Assembly: GCA_045132775.1 (NCBI GenBank)
Contig: JBGUSX010000141.1
Location: 1 to 64,000, forward strand
DNA length: 64,000 bases
Source: SVTX01 sp045132775
GTDB lineage: Bacteria; Bacillota; Clostridia; Oscillospirales; CAG-272
Reading direction: 5' to 3'
The notes under the pieces are model-generated. The model saw only the letters and a program-made list of their open reading frames with translations. It was not told where the DNA came from and made no database searches. Positions 44,991 through 54,430 of the stretch are shown piece after piece (the stretch's first letter is position 1; each line of letters opens with the position of its first letter). Made by a program: the position numbers and the translations under genes.

Positions 44991-45010
44991 ATACAAAGCG
45001 GAGGCATAAA

Positions 45011-45874
45011 ATGCAAAAGCTAATCAAGAGTATAAGAGAATATTTGGGGCTGAGCCAAGCCGACTTCGCCGAGAAGCTGGGAGTGACCTTTGCGACCATC
45101 AACCGTTGGGAAAACGGTCGTGCGATCCCCACCAAATTGGCGCAGGCAACCCTTTACGAATACTGCAAGGCGCAGGGCGTTCCCGTCTATCAGATGATCC
45201 TCGATAAGATCAGAAATGCAGCCGAGGAAATCGCACTTGAAGAAGGACGAAGCCTGCTCTACCACGGCTCAAAGTCGGGTATCGTTGGCGACATCGCTCC
45301 CAAGAGCCGCGAGATGTGCGACTTCGGTAAGGGCTTTTATATGGGAACTGAGCCCGGACAACCGCTGACTCTGATCTGCGATTTTGAAAAATCCAAGTTC
45401 TACATCGTGTCGATCGACATGCGCGAGCTTGATGCCATTGAGATCAAAGCCGACCTCGACTGGGCAATGCTCGTTGCCTACCACCGCGGCAGAATGGAAC
45501 AGATCAGGGGCACAGCATTTTACGAGAAATACAGTCAGCTTGATGCAGGCAAGGATCTCGTGATCGGAAGCATCGCAAACGACAGAATGTTCTACGTGCT
45601 GGATAACTTCTTTACCGGCGGCATCACCGATATGGCACTTGTCAATAGCCTTTCCGCGCTGAAGCTCGGAAAGCAGTACGTGGCGACCACCGAAAAGGCG
45701 TGTGCATCCGTTCGTGTGGAAAAGGAACTCCCTATCTCCATGATGGAGCGCAGATTCCTTCAGGACGAGAGCGAAGCCAACCGACAGAAAGGAATCCACC
45801 TTGCAAACGACATTTGCAAGAACTACCGCCGCGAAGGAAAGTTCTACGACGAGATACTTGACGAGGCGAAATAA
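45011..45874 (+). CDS. HTH domain fused to DUF3990 (ADP-ribosyltransferase-like)
   Basis: 287 residues. XRE-type helix-turn-helix at about 7-60 (LSQADFAEKLGVTFATINRW). The DUF3990 domain starts near 78 (LYHGSK, then SREMCDFGKGFYMGTEPGQP). DUF3990 belongs to the ART-like fold seen in toxin-antitoxin systems. ATG 45011 follows ggagg; the open frame back to 44768 runs through promoter and structured leader and is not coding. The following gene is its likely partner. Enzyme activity is inference. Confidence 0.75.
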   Translation: MQKLIKSIREYLGLSQADFAEKLGVTFATINRWENGRAIPTKLAQATLYEYCKAQGVPVYQMILDKIRNAAEEIALEEGRSLLYHGSKSGIVGDIAPKSREMCDFGKGFYMGTEPGQPLTLICDFEKSKFYIVSIDMRELDAIEIKADLDWAMLVAYHRGRMEQIRGTAFYEKYSQLDAGKDLVIGSIANDRMFYVLDNFFTGGITDMALVNSLSALKLGKQYVATTEKACASVRVEKELPISMMERRFLQDESEANRQKGIHLANDICKNYRREGKFYDEILDEAK

Positions 45875-45886
45875 TAGGAGGACACA

Positions 45887-46303
45887 ATGAACGAACTCCA
45901 ACTGAAAATGTGTGATATACAAGGCAGACTCTTCGAGCTGTCGGGTGCTGTCGGTTACGATAGCGTGACCTTCATCAAGGCGTTTATGACAGGTGAGGTC
46001 GCCAAAGGACTTGACTCCAAGTTCAACCGTATGCAATGGGCTGGCGAAGAATATCTCCTCGCGGAGATTGCCGATAACGCCGAGCTCACAAAGGGCGGCA
46101 CCGTGTACGATAAAGAGGTGCTCTATTGGACAGGCTACCTCTACCGCTTCTGGCACTTCGCCACAGGCGAGGATAGCAAGGACATCTACCGCCAAGCCCC
46201 TGCCGAAACCATGAGCCGCAATTGGCTCATCTTCCATACCCTCGCCCCCGAAGTGGCAATCGAGGATCTGAAAGAGATTTATAGGCAGAGAAATGGGAAT
46301 TAA
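45887..46303 (+). CDS. Hypothetical protein, probable partner of the DUF3990 protein
   Basis: 138 residues, starting MNELQLKMCDIQGRLFELS. ATG follows ggagg and lies 12 bases after the HTH-DUF3990 stop. The sequence is acidic and helical with aromatic patches (YWTGYLYRFWHFATGE). Gene order suggests an antitoxin or accessory partner. No family name is certain. Confidence 0.6.
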   Translation: MNELQLKMCDIQGRLFELSGAVGYDSVTFIKAFMTGEVAKGLDSKFNRMQWAGEEYLLAEIADNAELTKGGTVYDKEVLYWTGYLYRFWHFATGEDSKDIYRQAPAETMSRNWLIFHTLAPEVAIEDLKEIYRQRNGN

Positions 46304-46318
46304 GATTAGGAGAATTTA

Positions 46319-46645
46319 ATGAATAAACAAGAAGATATTAAAAAGGCTAAAAAGATACTTGATGCCAACGATGACATCCACAAAATTGAAGAAATATTGC
46401 ATGATTCCACATTGTTTCATCGCAAGGCAGATCATTTATATGATGAATTATCAAAAAAGATTGACTATTTGCCCTATATTGAACTTGGCAAAACTGCCAA
46501 TCGAATGAATGGTGATATTCCATTTAAAAATTTGAATTATAAATATAAGCTAAACGTTTTTCGGATGATTCGCAATGCAATATTAGAGTATATTGCATAT
46601 GAAACTTGTAAAAAAGAGGAATCAGAAAATGAAGGAAACCAATGA
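46319..46645 (+). CDS. Hypothetical helical protein leading the type III R-M operon
   Basis: 108 residues, Lys-rich and helical (MNKQEDIKKAKKILDANDDI). A taggaga site precedes ATG 46319. Its end overlaps the HEPN-like gene, so the two are translated together. More AT-rich than the upstream DUF3990 pair, suggesting a different origin. Family not recognised. Confidence 0.6.
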   Translation: MNKQEDIKKAKKILDANDDIHKIEEILHDSTLFHRKADHLYDELSKKIDYLPYIELGKTANRMNGDIPFKNLNYKYKLNVFRMIRNAILEYIAYETCKKEESENEGNQ

Positions 46646-47303
46646 TATAGAAAAATATATTTTGAACAAAGTTTTGATGTCTGCTATCGTAAATTGTTTG
46701 GAAGCGGGATTAATTTCAAAAGATGATTCTGTTGAAAAAATAAAGGAAATTATATATTCTAAAAAAGTCCTTGATCCCGATAATCTTTTCATACAAATTA
46801 CGTATGTTGATTCCTTGAAATCCTCAATAGAGTTGTTGCTGAGTCATAACGCATATGATGAAGCGATTATTTTGGCGATGACTTGTGTCGAGCATATGTT
46901 GAATTATTTTTACGGTGAGTATTTTGAGCGAATTGTAGCAATGTCGAATCGAAAAATAGATGATTTACTGAAAGGAACAAAGGTTTCTGAAAAAATCGGT
47001 GCATTATATCTTTTGACATTCAGAGAATCCTTTCCACAACAGTTGGAATCAGATATACTTGCGCTTAATAAAAAGAGAAATGACTTTATACATTACAAAA
47101 CTCCTAAGATTGCCATAGATGAATGGGACGTGAAAAGCAAAAAGGACGATGAAACAGTCAAAATTGCATCGTCCGCCCTTGATTTAATTGAGAAATTAAA
47201 AGCATTTTTAAGCAATAAAGAAGATGAAATATATGGTAGCAATCAAATTGCCCAAGAAATTTTTGAAAAACTAAAAGTAGAGGAACAAAACAATGTCAAA
47301 TAA
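46629..47303 (+). CDS. HEPN-like protein encoded with type III R-M
   Basis: 224 residues. Helical, with the motif RNDFIH near 155-160 (R-x4-H), the active-site signature of HEPN ribonucleases and nucleotide-binding HEPN proteins. It also has MTCVEHMLNYFYGEYFE in the preceding helices. ATG 46629 follows agagg; it overlaps the previous gene by 17 bases and the methyltransferase gene by 11. Could be a toxin or abortive-infection RNase kept with the restriction system. Motif-based call only. Confidence 0.55.
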   Translation: MKETNDIEKYILNKVLMSAIVNCLEAGLISKDDSVEKIKEIIYSKKVLDPDNLFIQITYVDSLKSSIELLLSHNAYDEAIILAMTCVEHMLNYFYGEYFERIVAMSNRKIDDLLKGTKVSEKIGALYLLTFRESFPQQLESDILALNKKRNDFIHYKTPKIAIDEWDVKSKKDDETVKIASSALDLIEKLKAFLSNKEDEIYGSNQIAQEIFEKLKVEEQNNVK

Positions 47304-48894
47304 ATTAGAGCTTACTTGGTTTGGCAAAGACGAGCCGATGCACATAGAGCCGAGACTTTTGATTGAAAACGCGGAGCTTTCCAATACCGCCGTGGATCCC
47401 GATACCGAAAATATATTGATTCATGGCGATAACTTACTTGCATTAAAAGCGTTGGAAAGTAAATATGCGGGAAAAGTAAAGTGTATCTATATAGATCCCC
47501 CATATAATACGGGTTATGCTTTTGAGCATTACGATGATAATATGGAGCATAGTATTTGGCTTCAGTTGATGCGCTCAAGATTGCAAGTTCTGCGTTTTCT
47601 ATTGCACGAAACGGGTACGATATGGATTTCTCTGGACGATAATGAGGCCCATTATCTTAAAGTGCTGTGTGATGAAATTTTTGGCAGAAAAAACTTCATT
47701 GCGGATGTTGCGTGGGAAAAGGCAGATAGCCCTCGCATGGATGCTAAGTTGTTTTCAACACGATATGATCATACTCTTGTATATGCCAAAAATATAGATG
47801 TGGTACAGATTAATCAAGTAGTCACAGATGAAGTGCCAGAACACTATAACAAGGTGTCCGAGGATGGTCGTAAATATTATTTGAAACCTCTTCGCTACAT
47901 GGGTGCTGAAGATAGCCGAGAAGCTCGACCAAATTTGTATTTTCCAATTACTGCACCAGACGGAACGGAAGTGTATCCTATCCGTAATGATGGAACTGAT
48001 GGCCGGTGGCGTTGGGCTAAAGAAAAAGTGGAGTCAAGTCCAGAACTCTTAGAATGGGTTAATGGCAGAAATGGGTGGTCGGTATACTACCGCATTTTTG
48101 CCAATGAGTTTTCCACTCGTCCTCCAGAGACTTTGTGGAGTTACCAATACGCAGGTAGCAACAGAAATGCAAAAGCCGAAATCAAGGCACTTTTTAAGGG
48201 CGATAAATCTTTTGATACTCCTAAGCCGGAAAAATTGATTGAAGTAATCTTAAATATTGCAACTAATCCTGGTGATCTTGTGTTGGATTCCTTCCTCGGC
48301 TCCGGTACAACTGCTGCTGTGGCACACAAGATGGGTAGACATTATATAGGCGTTGAAATGGGTGCCCACGCCTATACACACTGCAAAGTGCGTCTTGATA
48401 AAGTTATCTCAGGTACGGATAAAGGCGGTATCACTAAATCAACTAATTGGCAAAGTGGCGGCGGATACCGCTTCTATGAACTTGCTCCGTCGTTGATAAA
48501 CGAAGATCCTTTCGGAGAATACGTTATCAATCCTGATTATGACGCAGATATGCTTGCCGCTGCGGTTGCTCTACACGAAGGATTTACCTATCAACCAAAC
48601 ACGGAGATGTTTTGGAAACAATCCGTCGGTAATGAAAAATCCTATCTGTTCGTTACTACCCGTCATCTCAATTCTACCTTCCTTGACTCTATCAAGGATT
48701 CTATGGAGGATGACGAATATTTGATCATTGCTTGCCGTTCTTTTGAAAGCGGACTTGACAAGGCGTATGACCACATTACGCTCAAAAAGATTCCTCAAAT
48801 GTTGCTTTCCCGTTGCGAGTTCGGCAAAACCGATTACAATTTGAACATCGTACATCCACCCGTATATGAAGATGAGGAGGACATAGATGAATAA
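47293..48894 (+). CDS. Type III restriction-modification DNA methyltransferase (Mod)
   Basis: 533 residues. Catalytic motif IV DPPYNTG (about 70-76) precedes motif I DSFLGSGTTAAVAHKMGR (about 330-347), the beta-class order used by type III Mod. The segment between them is the target-recognition region. It methylates adenine (or N4-cytosine) and guides the Res subunit. Overlaps the HEPN-like gene upstream and Res downstream, forming one operon. Confidence 0.9.
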   Translation: MSNKLELTWFGKDEPMHIEPRLLIENAELSNTAVDPDTENILIHGDNLLALKALESKYAGKVKCIYIDPPYNTGYAFEHYDDNMEHSIWLQLMRSRLQVLRFLLHETGTIWISLDDNEAHYLKVLCDEIFGRKNFIADVAWEKADSPRMDAKLFSTRYDHTLVYAKNIDVVQINQVVTDEVPEHYNKVSEDGRKYYLKPLRYMGAEDSREARPNLYFPITAPDGTEVYPIRNDGTDGRWRWAKEKVESSPELLEWVNGRNGWSVYYRIFANEFSTRPPETLWSYQYAGSNRNAKAEIKALFKGDKSFDTPKPEKLIEVILNIATNPGDLVLDSFLGSGTTAAVAHKMGRHYIGVEMGAHAYTHCKVRLDKVISGTDKGGITKSTNWQSGGGYRFYELAPSLINEDPFGEYVINPDYDADMLAAAVALHEGFTYQPNTEMFWKQSVGNEKSYLFVTTRHLNSTFLDSIKDSMEDDEYLIIACRSFESGLDKAYDHITLKKIPQMLLSRCEFGKTDYNLNIVHPPVYEDEEDIDE

Positions 48895-51553
48895 TAACTA
48901 TTTCCCTCAATATACCACCGACTATATCAGCGGTGTTATGTCCCTGCGTAAGCCGCAGACCGCTTCTTTGAAGATACTTGAAGAAATTGTCAATAGCGTT
49001 AGTTTGCGAAAAGGAATGAATTTGAAGGCTGCATTGGGAGCAGTTCATGCTATGTATCCAATCTGCTCTGACTTTGAACGTGAGTTCATGTCGCTTACCT
49101 TTGCCTTGGCAACAGGTGTTGGTAAAACACGTTTGATGGGCGCTTTTATTGCATACCTCTATACGCAACACAATATTAAGAATTTCTTTGTTGTTGCACC
49201 TAATACCACGATTTATGAAAAGCTCAAGCGCGATCTGAGCGATTGGAATAGCAGTAAATATGTGTTCAAAGGTCTGGGCTGTTTTAGCACACCTCCGCAG
49301 ATTATTACGGATGACGATTACCGCACCAAGAATCTTGAAATATTTGATTCAGAGGTACATATTTTCGTATTCAATATTGACAAGTTCAATAAAGAAGACG
49401 CGAATATGAAAAAGGTAAATGAGCTGCTCGGTGATTCCTTCTACCAGTATTTGTCCAATCTGCCCGACTTGGTGTTGATTATGGATGAATCTCACCACTA
49501 TCGTGCAGAAAAGGGCGCGCAGGCTCTTAACGAGCTTCACCCTTTGCTCGGATTGGAGTTGACCGCTACTCCTCTTGTTGCGAGTGGATCAAAGCAGATT
49601 CCTTTTAAGAATGTTGTATATGAATATCCTCTTTCTCGCGCAATTGAGGACGGATATACTCGTACGCCCTTTGCGGTTACACGCTCTGATATTGATTTTT
49701 ACAATTTTGGTGACGAGCAACTTGACAAAATGATGTTGATTGACGGCATCGCTTGTCACGAAAATACAAAGCGTAAACTTGAAATGTATGCGCTAAATAA
49801 TAGCACTCCCGAAAAGCCTATCCGTATTGTAAAGCCGTTTATGCTGGTTGTGTGTAAGGATACAGATCACGCAGCTTGGGTAGAAAGCTTTATCAAGTCG
49901 GATGAGTTCCGAGATGGCGCATATAGAAACAAGACAATTACTGTTCACTCTAAGCAAAAGGGAGCGGAAAGCGAGTTTAATACTCGTTTACTCTTAGATG
50001 TTGAAAGTGAGGATAACCCTATTGAGATCGTTATTCACGTTAATATGCTCAAAGAAGGTTGGGATGTAAACAATCTCTATACGATAGTACCGTTGAGAAC
50101 TGCGGCATCCAAAATTCTCCGTGAACAGATGGTAGGTCGTGGACTTCGCTTGCCTTACGGCGAACGTACCGGTGACAAAGATGTAGATGCCGTTATGCTT
50201 ACCGCGCACGATAAATTCAATGACATTTTGGCTGAAGCTCAAAAAGGCGATTCGATTTTCAAGGCGGGCAACGTTATCAAAGCGGAGGAAATTGTTCCTG
50301 AAAAAATTACCTCTACTCAGTTGAAGATCGAATTTGAGCCGGACAAGGTGTTAGAAACAGCTTACTCACAGACAAACATTGAGAAAAGCGAAGAAATGGA
50401 TACGTTGGTAAAGAAGGCAACCGAGATTATTACCACCGAAGTATCCAAGCACATTCAGAACACCCCTGCGCACAAGGTGGAGCCCGCGCAGGCAAAAGAA
50501 ATTGTATCCACAGTTGCTGAACAACTTGGAGAGGATGAGGATTTAGGCAACATTTTCAAGGAAAATGAAATGCCTCTTGCCGCTTGGCTGCTTTATCAGA
50601 CCGAGGAAACCCACAAAGCAGCACAGAAAAAGTTCATTCCCATTCCTCGTATTAAAGTTACAGATAGCGGGGTTGAGGAATATGTGTTTGTTGATTTTGA
50701 TTTGGAGTTGTCCGATTTTACACATGTTCCGATTAAGAACGAATTGCTTGTTCAAAATCTTGAGGATATGCAGGACAAGCAACGTATCAAAGGAGAAGCT
50801 ATAGACTTCGAGGGATATAATCCCAAAAAGGTCATTCTTGAGCAGTTGCGTCAAAAGCCGGAAATCGATTACGAAAAGTGTTCTGCACTCCTATTCAAGC
50901 TTATTACACAGTTGTGCGATCATTACGAGAGCATTCACGGCGAGAACGGTATGCGAAATATCGTTATGATGTATAAGCGCGATATTGGCAACAAGATCTA
51001 TAAGCAGATGATGCAAAACTTTTATTGCGAAAACGGCTTCTTGCAAGCGGAAGTAATCGGAACGCGCGACTATAATTTGCAACAGATTTATAGCTACAAG
51101 GAAAAGGTATCTTTGTTTGATAGCTTCACCGAGGATATTCGTTCCGTGCTGTTTTGCGATATCAAGCGTGGTGTTTTTGAAAATGCCAAGTTCGATAGTT
51201 TGCCAGAACTTGTTTTAGCAAGAGTATTGGAAACCGAAACCGATGATGTTGAAAATTGGCTTCGTCCTTCTCCCCGTGAGTTTAATATCACGTACAATCA
51301 CGGTCATACTTATGAACCCGACTTTGTTGTAGAAACCAAAGATACAATCTATTTGGTCGAGGTTAAGGGAGAGGACAAGTTGCAAGATCCCGATGTTATT
51401 GCTAAAAAGAAGCGCGGTATTCAGTATTGCGAGGTTGCATCGCGTTGGGGTAAGGCAAACGGATATAAGGAGTGGAAATATCTCTTTATCCCGTCAAAGC
51501 AGATTATGCCGAACTCTTCGTTTGTGCAGTTGGCAAAGCGATTTCAAGAATGA
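48887..51553 (+). CDS. Type III restriction enzyme helicase-nuclease subunit (Res)
   Basis: 888 residues. SF2 helicase motifs: ATGVGKT (Walker A), MDESHH (Walker B/DEAH-like), LELTATP (motif III), QMVGRGLRLPYG (motif VI). C-terminal PD-(D/E)xK nuclease: EPDFVVE followed by YLVEVKG. It uses ATP to signal between sites and cut unmodified DNA. ATG 48887 overlaps the Mod stop by 8 bases. Intact. Confidence 0.92.
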   Translation: MNNNYFPQYTTDYISGVMSLRKPQTASLKILEEIVNSVSLRKGMNLKAALGAVHAMYPICSDFEREFMSLTFALATGVGKTRLMGAFIAYLYTQHNIKNFFVVAPNTTIYEKLKRDLSDWNSSKYVFKGLGCFSTPPQIITDDDYRTKNLEIFDSEVHIFVFNIDKFNKEDANMKKVNELLGDSFYQYLSNLPDLVLIMDESHHYRAEKGAQALNELHPLLGLELTATPLVASGSKQIPFKNVVYEYPLSRAIEDGYTRTPFAVTRSDIDFYNFGDEQLDKMMLIDGIACHENTKRKLEMYALNNSTPEKPIRIVKPFMLVVCKDTDHAAWVESFIKSDEFRDGAYRNKTITVHSKQKGAESEFNTRLLLDVESEDNPIEIVIHVNMLKEGWDVNNLYTIVPLRTAASKILREQMVGRGLRLPYGERTGDKDVDAVMLTAHDKFNDILAEAQKGDSIFKAGNVIKAEEIVPEKITSTQLKIEFEPDKVLETAYSQTNIEKSEEMDTLVKKATEIITTEVSKHIQNTPAHKVEPAQAKEIVSTVAEQLGEDEDLGNIFKENEMPLAAWLLYQTEETHKAAQKKFIPIPRIKVTDSGVEEYVFVDFDLELSDFTHVPIKNELLVQNLEDMQDKQRIKGEAIDFEGYNPKKVILEQLRQKPEIDYEKCSALLFKLITQLCDHYESIHGENGMRNIVMMYKRDIGNKIYKQMMQNFYCENGFLQAEVIGTRDYNLQQIYSYKEKVSLFDSFTEDIRSVLFCDIKRGVFENAKFDSLPELVLARVLETETDDVENWLRPSPREFNITYNHGHTYEPDFVVETKDTIYLVEVKGEDKLQDPDVIAKKKRGIQYCEVASRWGKANGYKEWKYLFIPSKQIMPNSSFVQLAKRFQE

Positions 51554-51600
51554 TTCTGTTTTATAATTAATTTTGTATTAATCGAATTGAGGTGAGACAA

Positions 51601-52590
51601 TTGGATGATGTAACCAAATCTGAGTCCAACATGTTAAATGATAACGAATGGATGTTCCTTTTGTTTTTGATGTTGGTAGAAGATGCAAAACAAAGAAATG
51701 AACAGTGGAAATCCTTTGAGAATGAACTCATTTACAATAATCGTTTTTCGTCACATCATCCTATTGTTGACGAATTACATAAGAGACGTGAACAAGCTAC
51801 CACAACTATACAGAAGGATACAATATTTTATAGGGCACGTTGTTTTGATCAAACAAGTTTTGATAAATTGGTATCATATTATTTAAGAGAAAATGGATAC
51901 AAGGAAAAACAAATAAAATCGATACTTGAAGAATGGTCTGATCAGGAAAAATTATTAACACTAATGCCACAAATATATAGCGATGTAGATTCCTTTGAAA
52001 ATTCAGCACTGATAAGTGCACAGCGAAAATGGAAACGATATGTAAAATTCAAAGGGTGGGGAGAAAAGGATTCTTCTGCCCCAAACGCGGATTTGATTGG
52101 CAATGGTAGAGCAAATCCAGATCACATACGGTATCTATACCTTTGTGAAGATAAAACCACACCTGTATATGAAGTTCGCCCAATTATTGGACAGACGGTT
52201 AGTGTGGCAAAATTTAAGCTGCAGAGAGACGTTAAAGTTTATGATTTGACGTTGGATATTCAAGATGAAATTGGCGAAGAAAAAATGCAAATGCCAAGCC
52301 TTTATAATACGATTGGTCAAATGTTTTCAAGGCCTTATAACGGTGAACCTACAAAATATCTTCCCACACAATATTTAGCTGAAGAAATAAAGAATATGGG
52401 GTTTGACGGTTTGCGGTTTAATAGTTCGCTTCATAGTGGTGGTATTAATGTAGTCCTTTTTGATCCCGAAGCTTGCAAAGCAGTATCGTCTGATTTGGTT
52501 GAAATCAAATCAATAAACATTGACATAGATCGACCTTTGATTTATACCATAGGAGATTCGAGCAAAAATCAAACAGAGGTGAAAAAATAA
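51601..52590 (+). CDS. RES-domain protein
   Basis: 329 residues. The RES fold lies in the C-terminal half: GRANPDHIRYLYLCEDKTT, then LAEEIKNMGFDGLRFNSSLH and VVLFDPEACK. RES toxins deplete NAD+. Here the domain has an N-terminal helical extension (about 1-90), unlike the small two-gene toxin pairs. Probable start TTG 51601 after gaggtgag; GTG at 51592 or ATG at 51634 are alternatives. It is directly downstream of Res and overlaps the GIY-YIG gene by one base, so an extra defence effector is plausible. Confidence 0.65.
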   Translation: MDDVTKSESNMLNDNEWMFLLFLMLVEDAKQRNEQWKSFENELIYNNRFSSHHPIVDELHKRREQATTTIQKDTIFYRARCFDQTSFDKLVSYYLRENGYKEKQIKSILEEWSDQEKLLTLMPQIYSDVDSFENSALISAQRKWKRYVKFKGWGEKDSSAPNADLIGNGRANPDHIRYLYLCEDKTTPVYEVRPIIGQTVSVAKFKLQRDVKVYDLTLDIQDEIGEEKMQMPSLYNTIGQMFSRPYNGEPTKYLPTQYLAEEIKNMGFDGLRFNSSLHSGGINVVLFDPEACKAVSSDLVEIKSINIDIDRPLIYTIGDSSKNQTEVKK

Positions 52591-53255
52591 TGGATAATAG
52601 TGGAGTGATTTATATTCTTACAAACCCGTCCTTTCCCGAGTATGTAAAAATCGGATACGCAGATGACATCAACAAGCGCTTAAATCAACTGAATAGAAGC
52701 GAATGTATTCCTTTCGCATTCCGCGTATACGCTACATATGAGGTTAACTCTCGTCTGTCAGATTTAAAAATTCATGCGATTATCGATAAGCTGAATCCAA
52801 ATTTGCGCTCAATTGACAACTTTAATGGTCAAAAGCGCGTTCGCGAGTTTTATGCTATGTCGCCCGAGGATGCCTACTCCATTCTTGAGGCAATAGCTGA
52901 AATTCACGGTTGCGCGGATAAGCTTACTCTTGTTCAGCCAAGCGAAGATGAAATTGCTGCCGAGGATACGGCACAAGAAATTGTAGCCGAGAGAACCGAG
53001 AGAATGGCTCCGTTCTCATTTACTATGTGTAATATCCCTGTAGGAGCAACATTGGAATTTTACTTGAATGCACGAGAGGCAACCGGCATCACTTGCACCG
53101 TTGCAGACGAAAAGCATGTGAATTATCAGGGACGCATTCTTTCCCTCTCTGCTCTTGCATGCGAGTTGAGTGGTAAAAGTCCTTTAGCCGGACCGCGCTA
53201 TTTCAAATATAATGGCGAGTGGCTCAATGATATTCGACATAAAGCAGGAGTGTAA
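52590..53255 (+). CDS. GIY-YIG nuclease-like protein (T5orf172 type)
   Basis: 221 residues. The N-terminal domain reads GVIYILTNPSFPEYVKIGYA, a GIY-YIG-like start, then DINKRLNQLN and conserved charged residues to about 95. A C-terminal domain with SFTMCNIPVGATLEFYL and WLNDIRHKAG resembles the small RAMA/SAWADEE-like DNA-reader folds sometimes attached. It shares its ATG with the RES stop (taATG). Last gene of the defence operon; exact role unknown. Confidence 0.7.
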   Translation: MDNSGVIYILTNPSFPEYVKIGYADDINKRLNQLNRSECIPFAFRVYATYEVNSRLSDLKIHAIIDKLNPNLRSIDNFNGQKRVREFYAMSPEDAYSILEAIAEIHGCADKLTLVQPSEDEIAAEDTAQEIVAERTERMAPFSFTMCNIPVGATLEFYLNAREATGITCTVADEKHVNYQGRILSLSALACELSGKSPLAGPRYFKYNGEWLNDIRHKAGV

Positions 53256-53257
53256 AT

Positions 53258-53449
53258 TTGAAGTTGCCCACTGAGATGTTTGGCTCGTTCGGTGTGGCGG
53301 ACGGAGTCTATCCGGCGTATCACATGAACAAACTTCATTGGATCTCGGTGCTTTTGCCCGACGCGCCCAACGACATTGTGCAGTTTCTTGTGAACGTGAG
53401 TTTTGAAGTAACAAAGGCGTTCAACAAGAGGAAAATGCAGCAAATGTAA
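53258..53449 (+). pseudogene. MmcQ/YjbR family fragment
   Basis: About 55 readable codons match the C-terminal half of MmcQ/YjbR DNA-binding proteins: YPAYHMNKLHWISVLLPD and VQFLVNVSFEVTK. Intact members are about 110-120 residues. There is no ATG-type start or ribosome site, so this is a remnant truncated at the 5' side just after the GIY-YIG stop. Confidence 0.65.
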
Positions 53450-53470
53450 TTGTAATAATGATGACAAGCG

Positions 53471-53514
53471 AAAAGCCTGAACAAGTATGACGGTTACTTT
53501 GTTCAGGCTTTTTT
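53471..53514 (+). terminator. Terminator of the defence operon
   Basis: Perfect 14-bp stem aaaagcctgaacaa / ttgttcaggctttt (53471-53484 with 53499-53512) followed by tt. Confidence 0.88.
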
Positions 53515-54327
53515 GTATGACATTGTACGAATTGCGGTTTAAAGACTGCCGGGGGCTGTGCCCCCCCAAAACGATCGTGTATCAGACTGATTTCGGATTT
53601 GATTTTGGGTGCAAATTTCATCTCGGTATGGACGAATCCAAAATGAATATGGGGGCTTTGAGCGCAAAGTTAGGTGATTTGCACCTAACTTTCAAATCAA
53701 AAATAGAGATTCCAAAGTGTCAAATTGATACTTTGGAATGATACTTTGGATATAATAAGTTACATTGCTGAGGTTGCATGTGGTATTCAAGGCGTTTTAT
53801 CATCGGAATACCAGAAAGATGGTCGTGGGTTCTGTACAGGAAAGCATAGAGTGTTAAAATTGTATGCAAGCATGAGAAATACCGAGAAGTGCGCGATTGT
53901 GTCTCAGACTCATTTTAGGATTGTGCAGGATTTGACAGAATTGTGAGGACTGCCCGGGGCGTGAATCGCACTCACAAAAGAACATTGGCTGGGACAAAAT
54001 TGCGGCATATTGTAAGCCTGCTTTGCCGTAAAAATCTTATTTATTCTCTCAAAAAACCTTATATTACCTTGTATTTGCTCTGAAAGAACTTATGTATTTT
54101 GAACATCGATTTTTTGAATCATTTTTACATAAAAATTTTGCTGTTTTTATGTCATATATGGTGTTTGGATCACTGTGAGTAATTGAGAGAAGAAGACTGC
54201 CGAGGCGGTCACCCTCGGAAATGCATTTATACCAGACTCATTCTACCAATAAAGCTGAGATTTATAATTTGTTGCAATTTCAAAATGAGTATGGGAAGTG
54301 AAACGGTCAAGGTATAAAAAGAAAAAC
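53515..54327. other. Gene-free stretch with hairpins and repeat copies
   Basis: No credible gene. Contents: an aagactgccgggggctg box near 53543-53560; hairpin aaagttaggtg / cacctaacttt (53667-53677 with 53683-53693); hairpin ttccaaagt / actttggaa (53711-53719 with 53731-53739). Repeat copy D follows at 53910-54130. A partial copy at 54193-54293 has arms actcatt / aatgagt. Several structures suggest non-coding RNA or decayed repeat elements. Confidence 0.6.
53910..54130. repeat. Structured repeat family, copy D
   Basis: Starts actcattttaggattgtgc, then gaattgtgaggactgcccgg. The stem aaattgcggca / tgccgtaa (53997-54007 with 54024-54031) has a 16-base loop, as in copies B and C. Again the stem bases differ from the other copies but pair. 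Confidence 0.6.
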
Positions 54328-54364
54328 TTCGGCTAATTTATAAGATTTCTTAAAATTAGCCGAA
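54328..54364 (-). terminator. Terminator of the Rieske-FAD oxidoreductase gene
   Basis: Twelve-bp stem ttcggctaattt / aaattagccgaa, followed on the minus strand by T-rich sequence. A near-identical hairpin lies at 57216-57252, closing the opposite operon. Confidence 0.8.
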
Positions 54365-54378
54365 AAAAAGAGCGTTTA

Positions 54379-54419
54379 TCAACAATCGTCGGAAAAATAT
54401 TTCAACAATCGTCGGAAAA
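54379..54419. repeat. 18-bp direct repeat
   Basis: tcaacaatcgtcggaaaa occurs at 54379-54396 and 54402-54419 (23-base period), between the terminator and the 3' end of the oxidoreductase gene. Purpose unknown. Confidence 0.7.
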
Positions 54420-54430
54420 GTGATGATATA

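Noticed and set aside
44768..45010. N-terminal extension of the HTH-DUF3990 protein
   Set aside because: The stretch contains a perfect promoter and a structured leader, and a strong ribosome site precedes the ATG at 45011.
53725..53946. 73-codon frame in the gene-free part of the element
   Set aside because: Overlaps hairpins and repeat copy D, no ribosome site, no similarity to known proteins.
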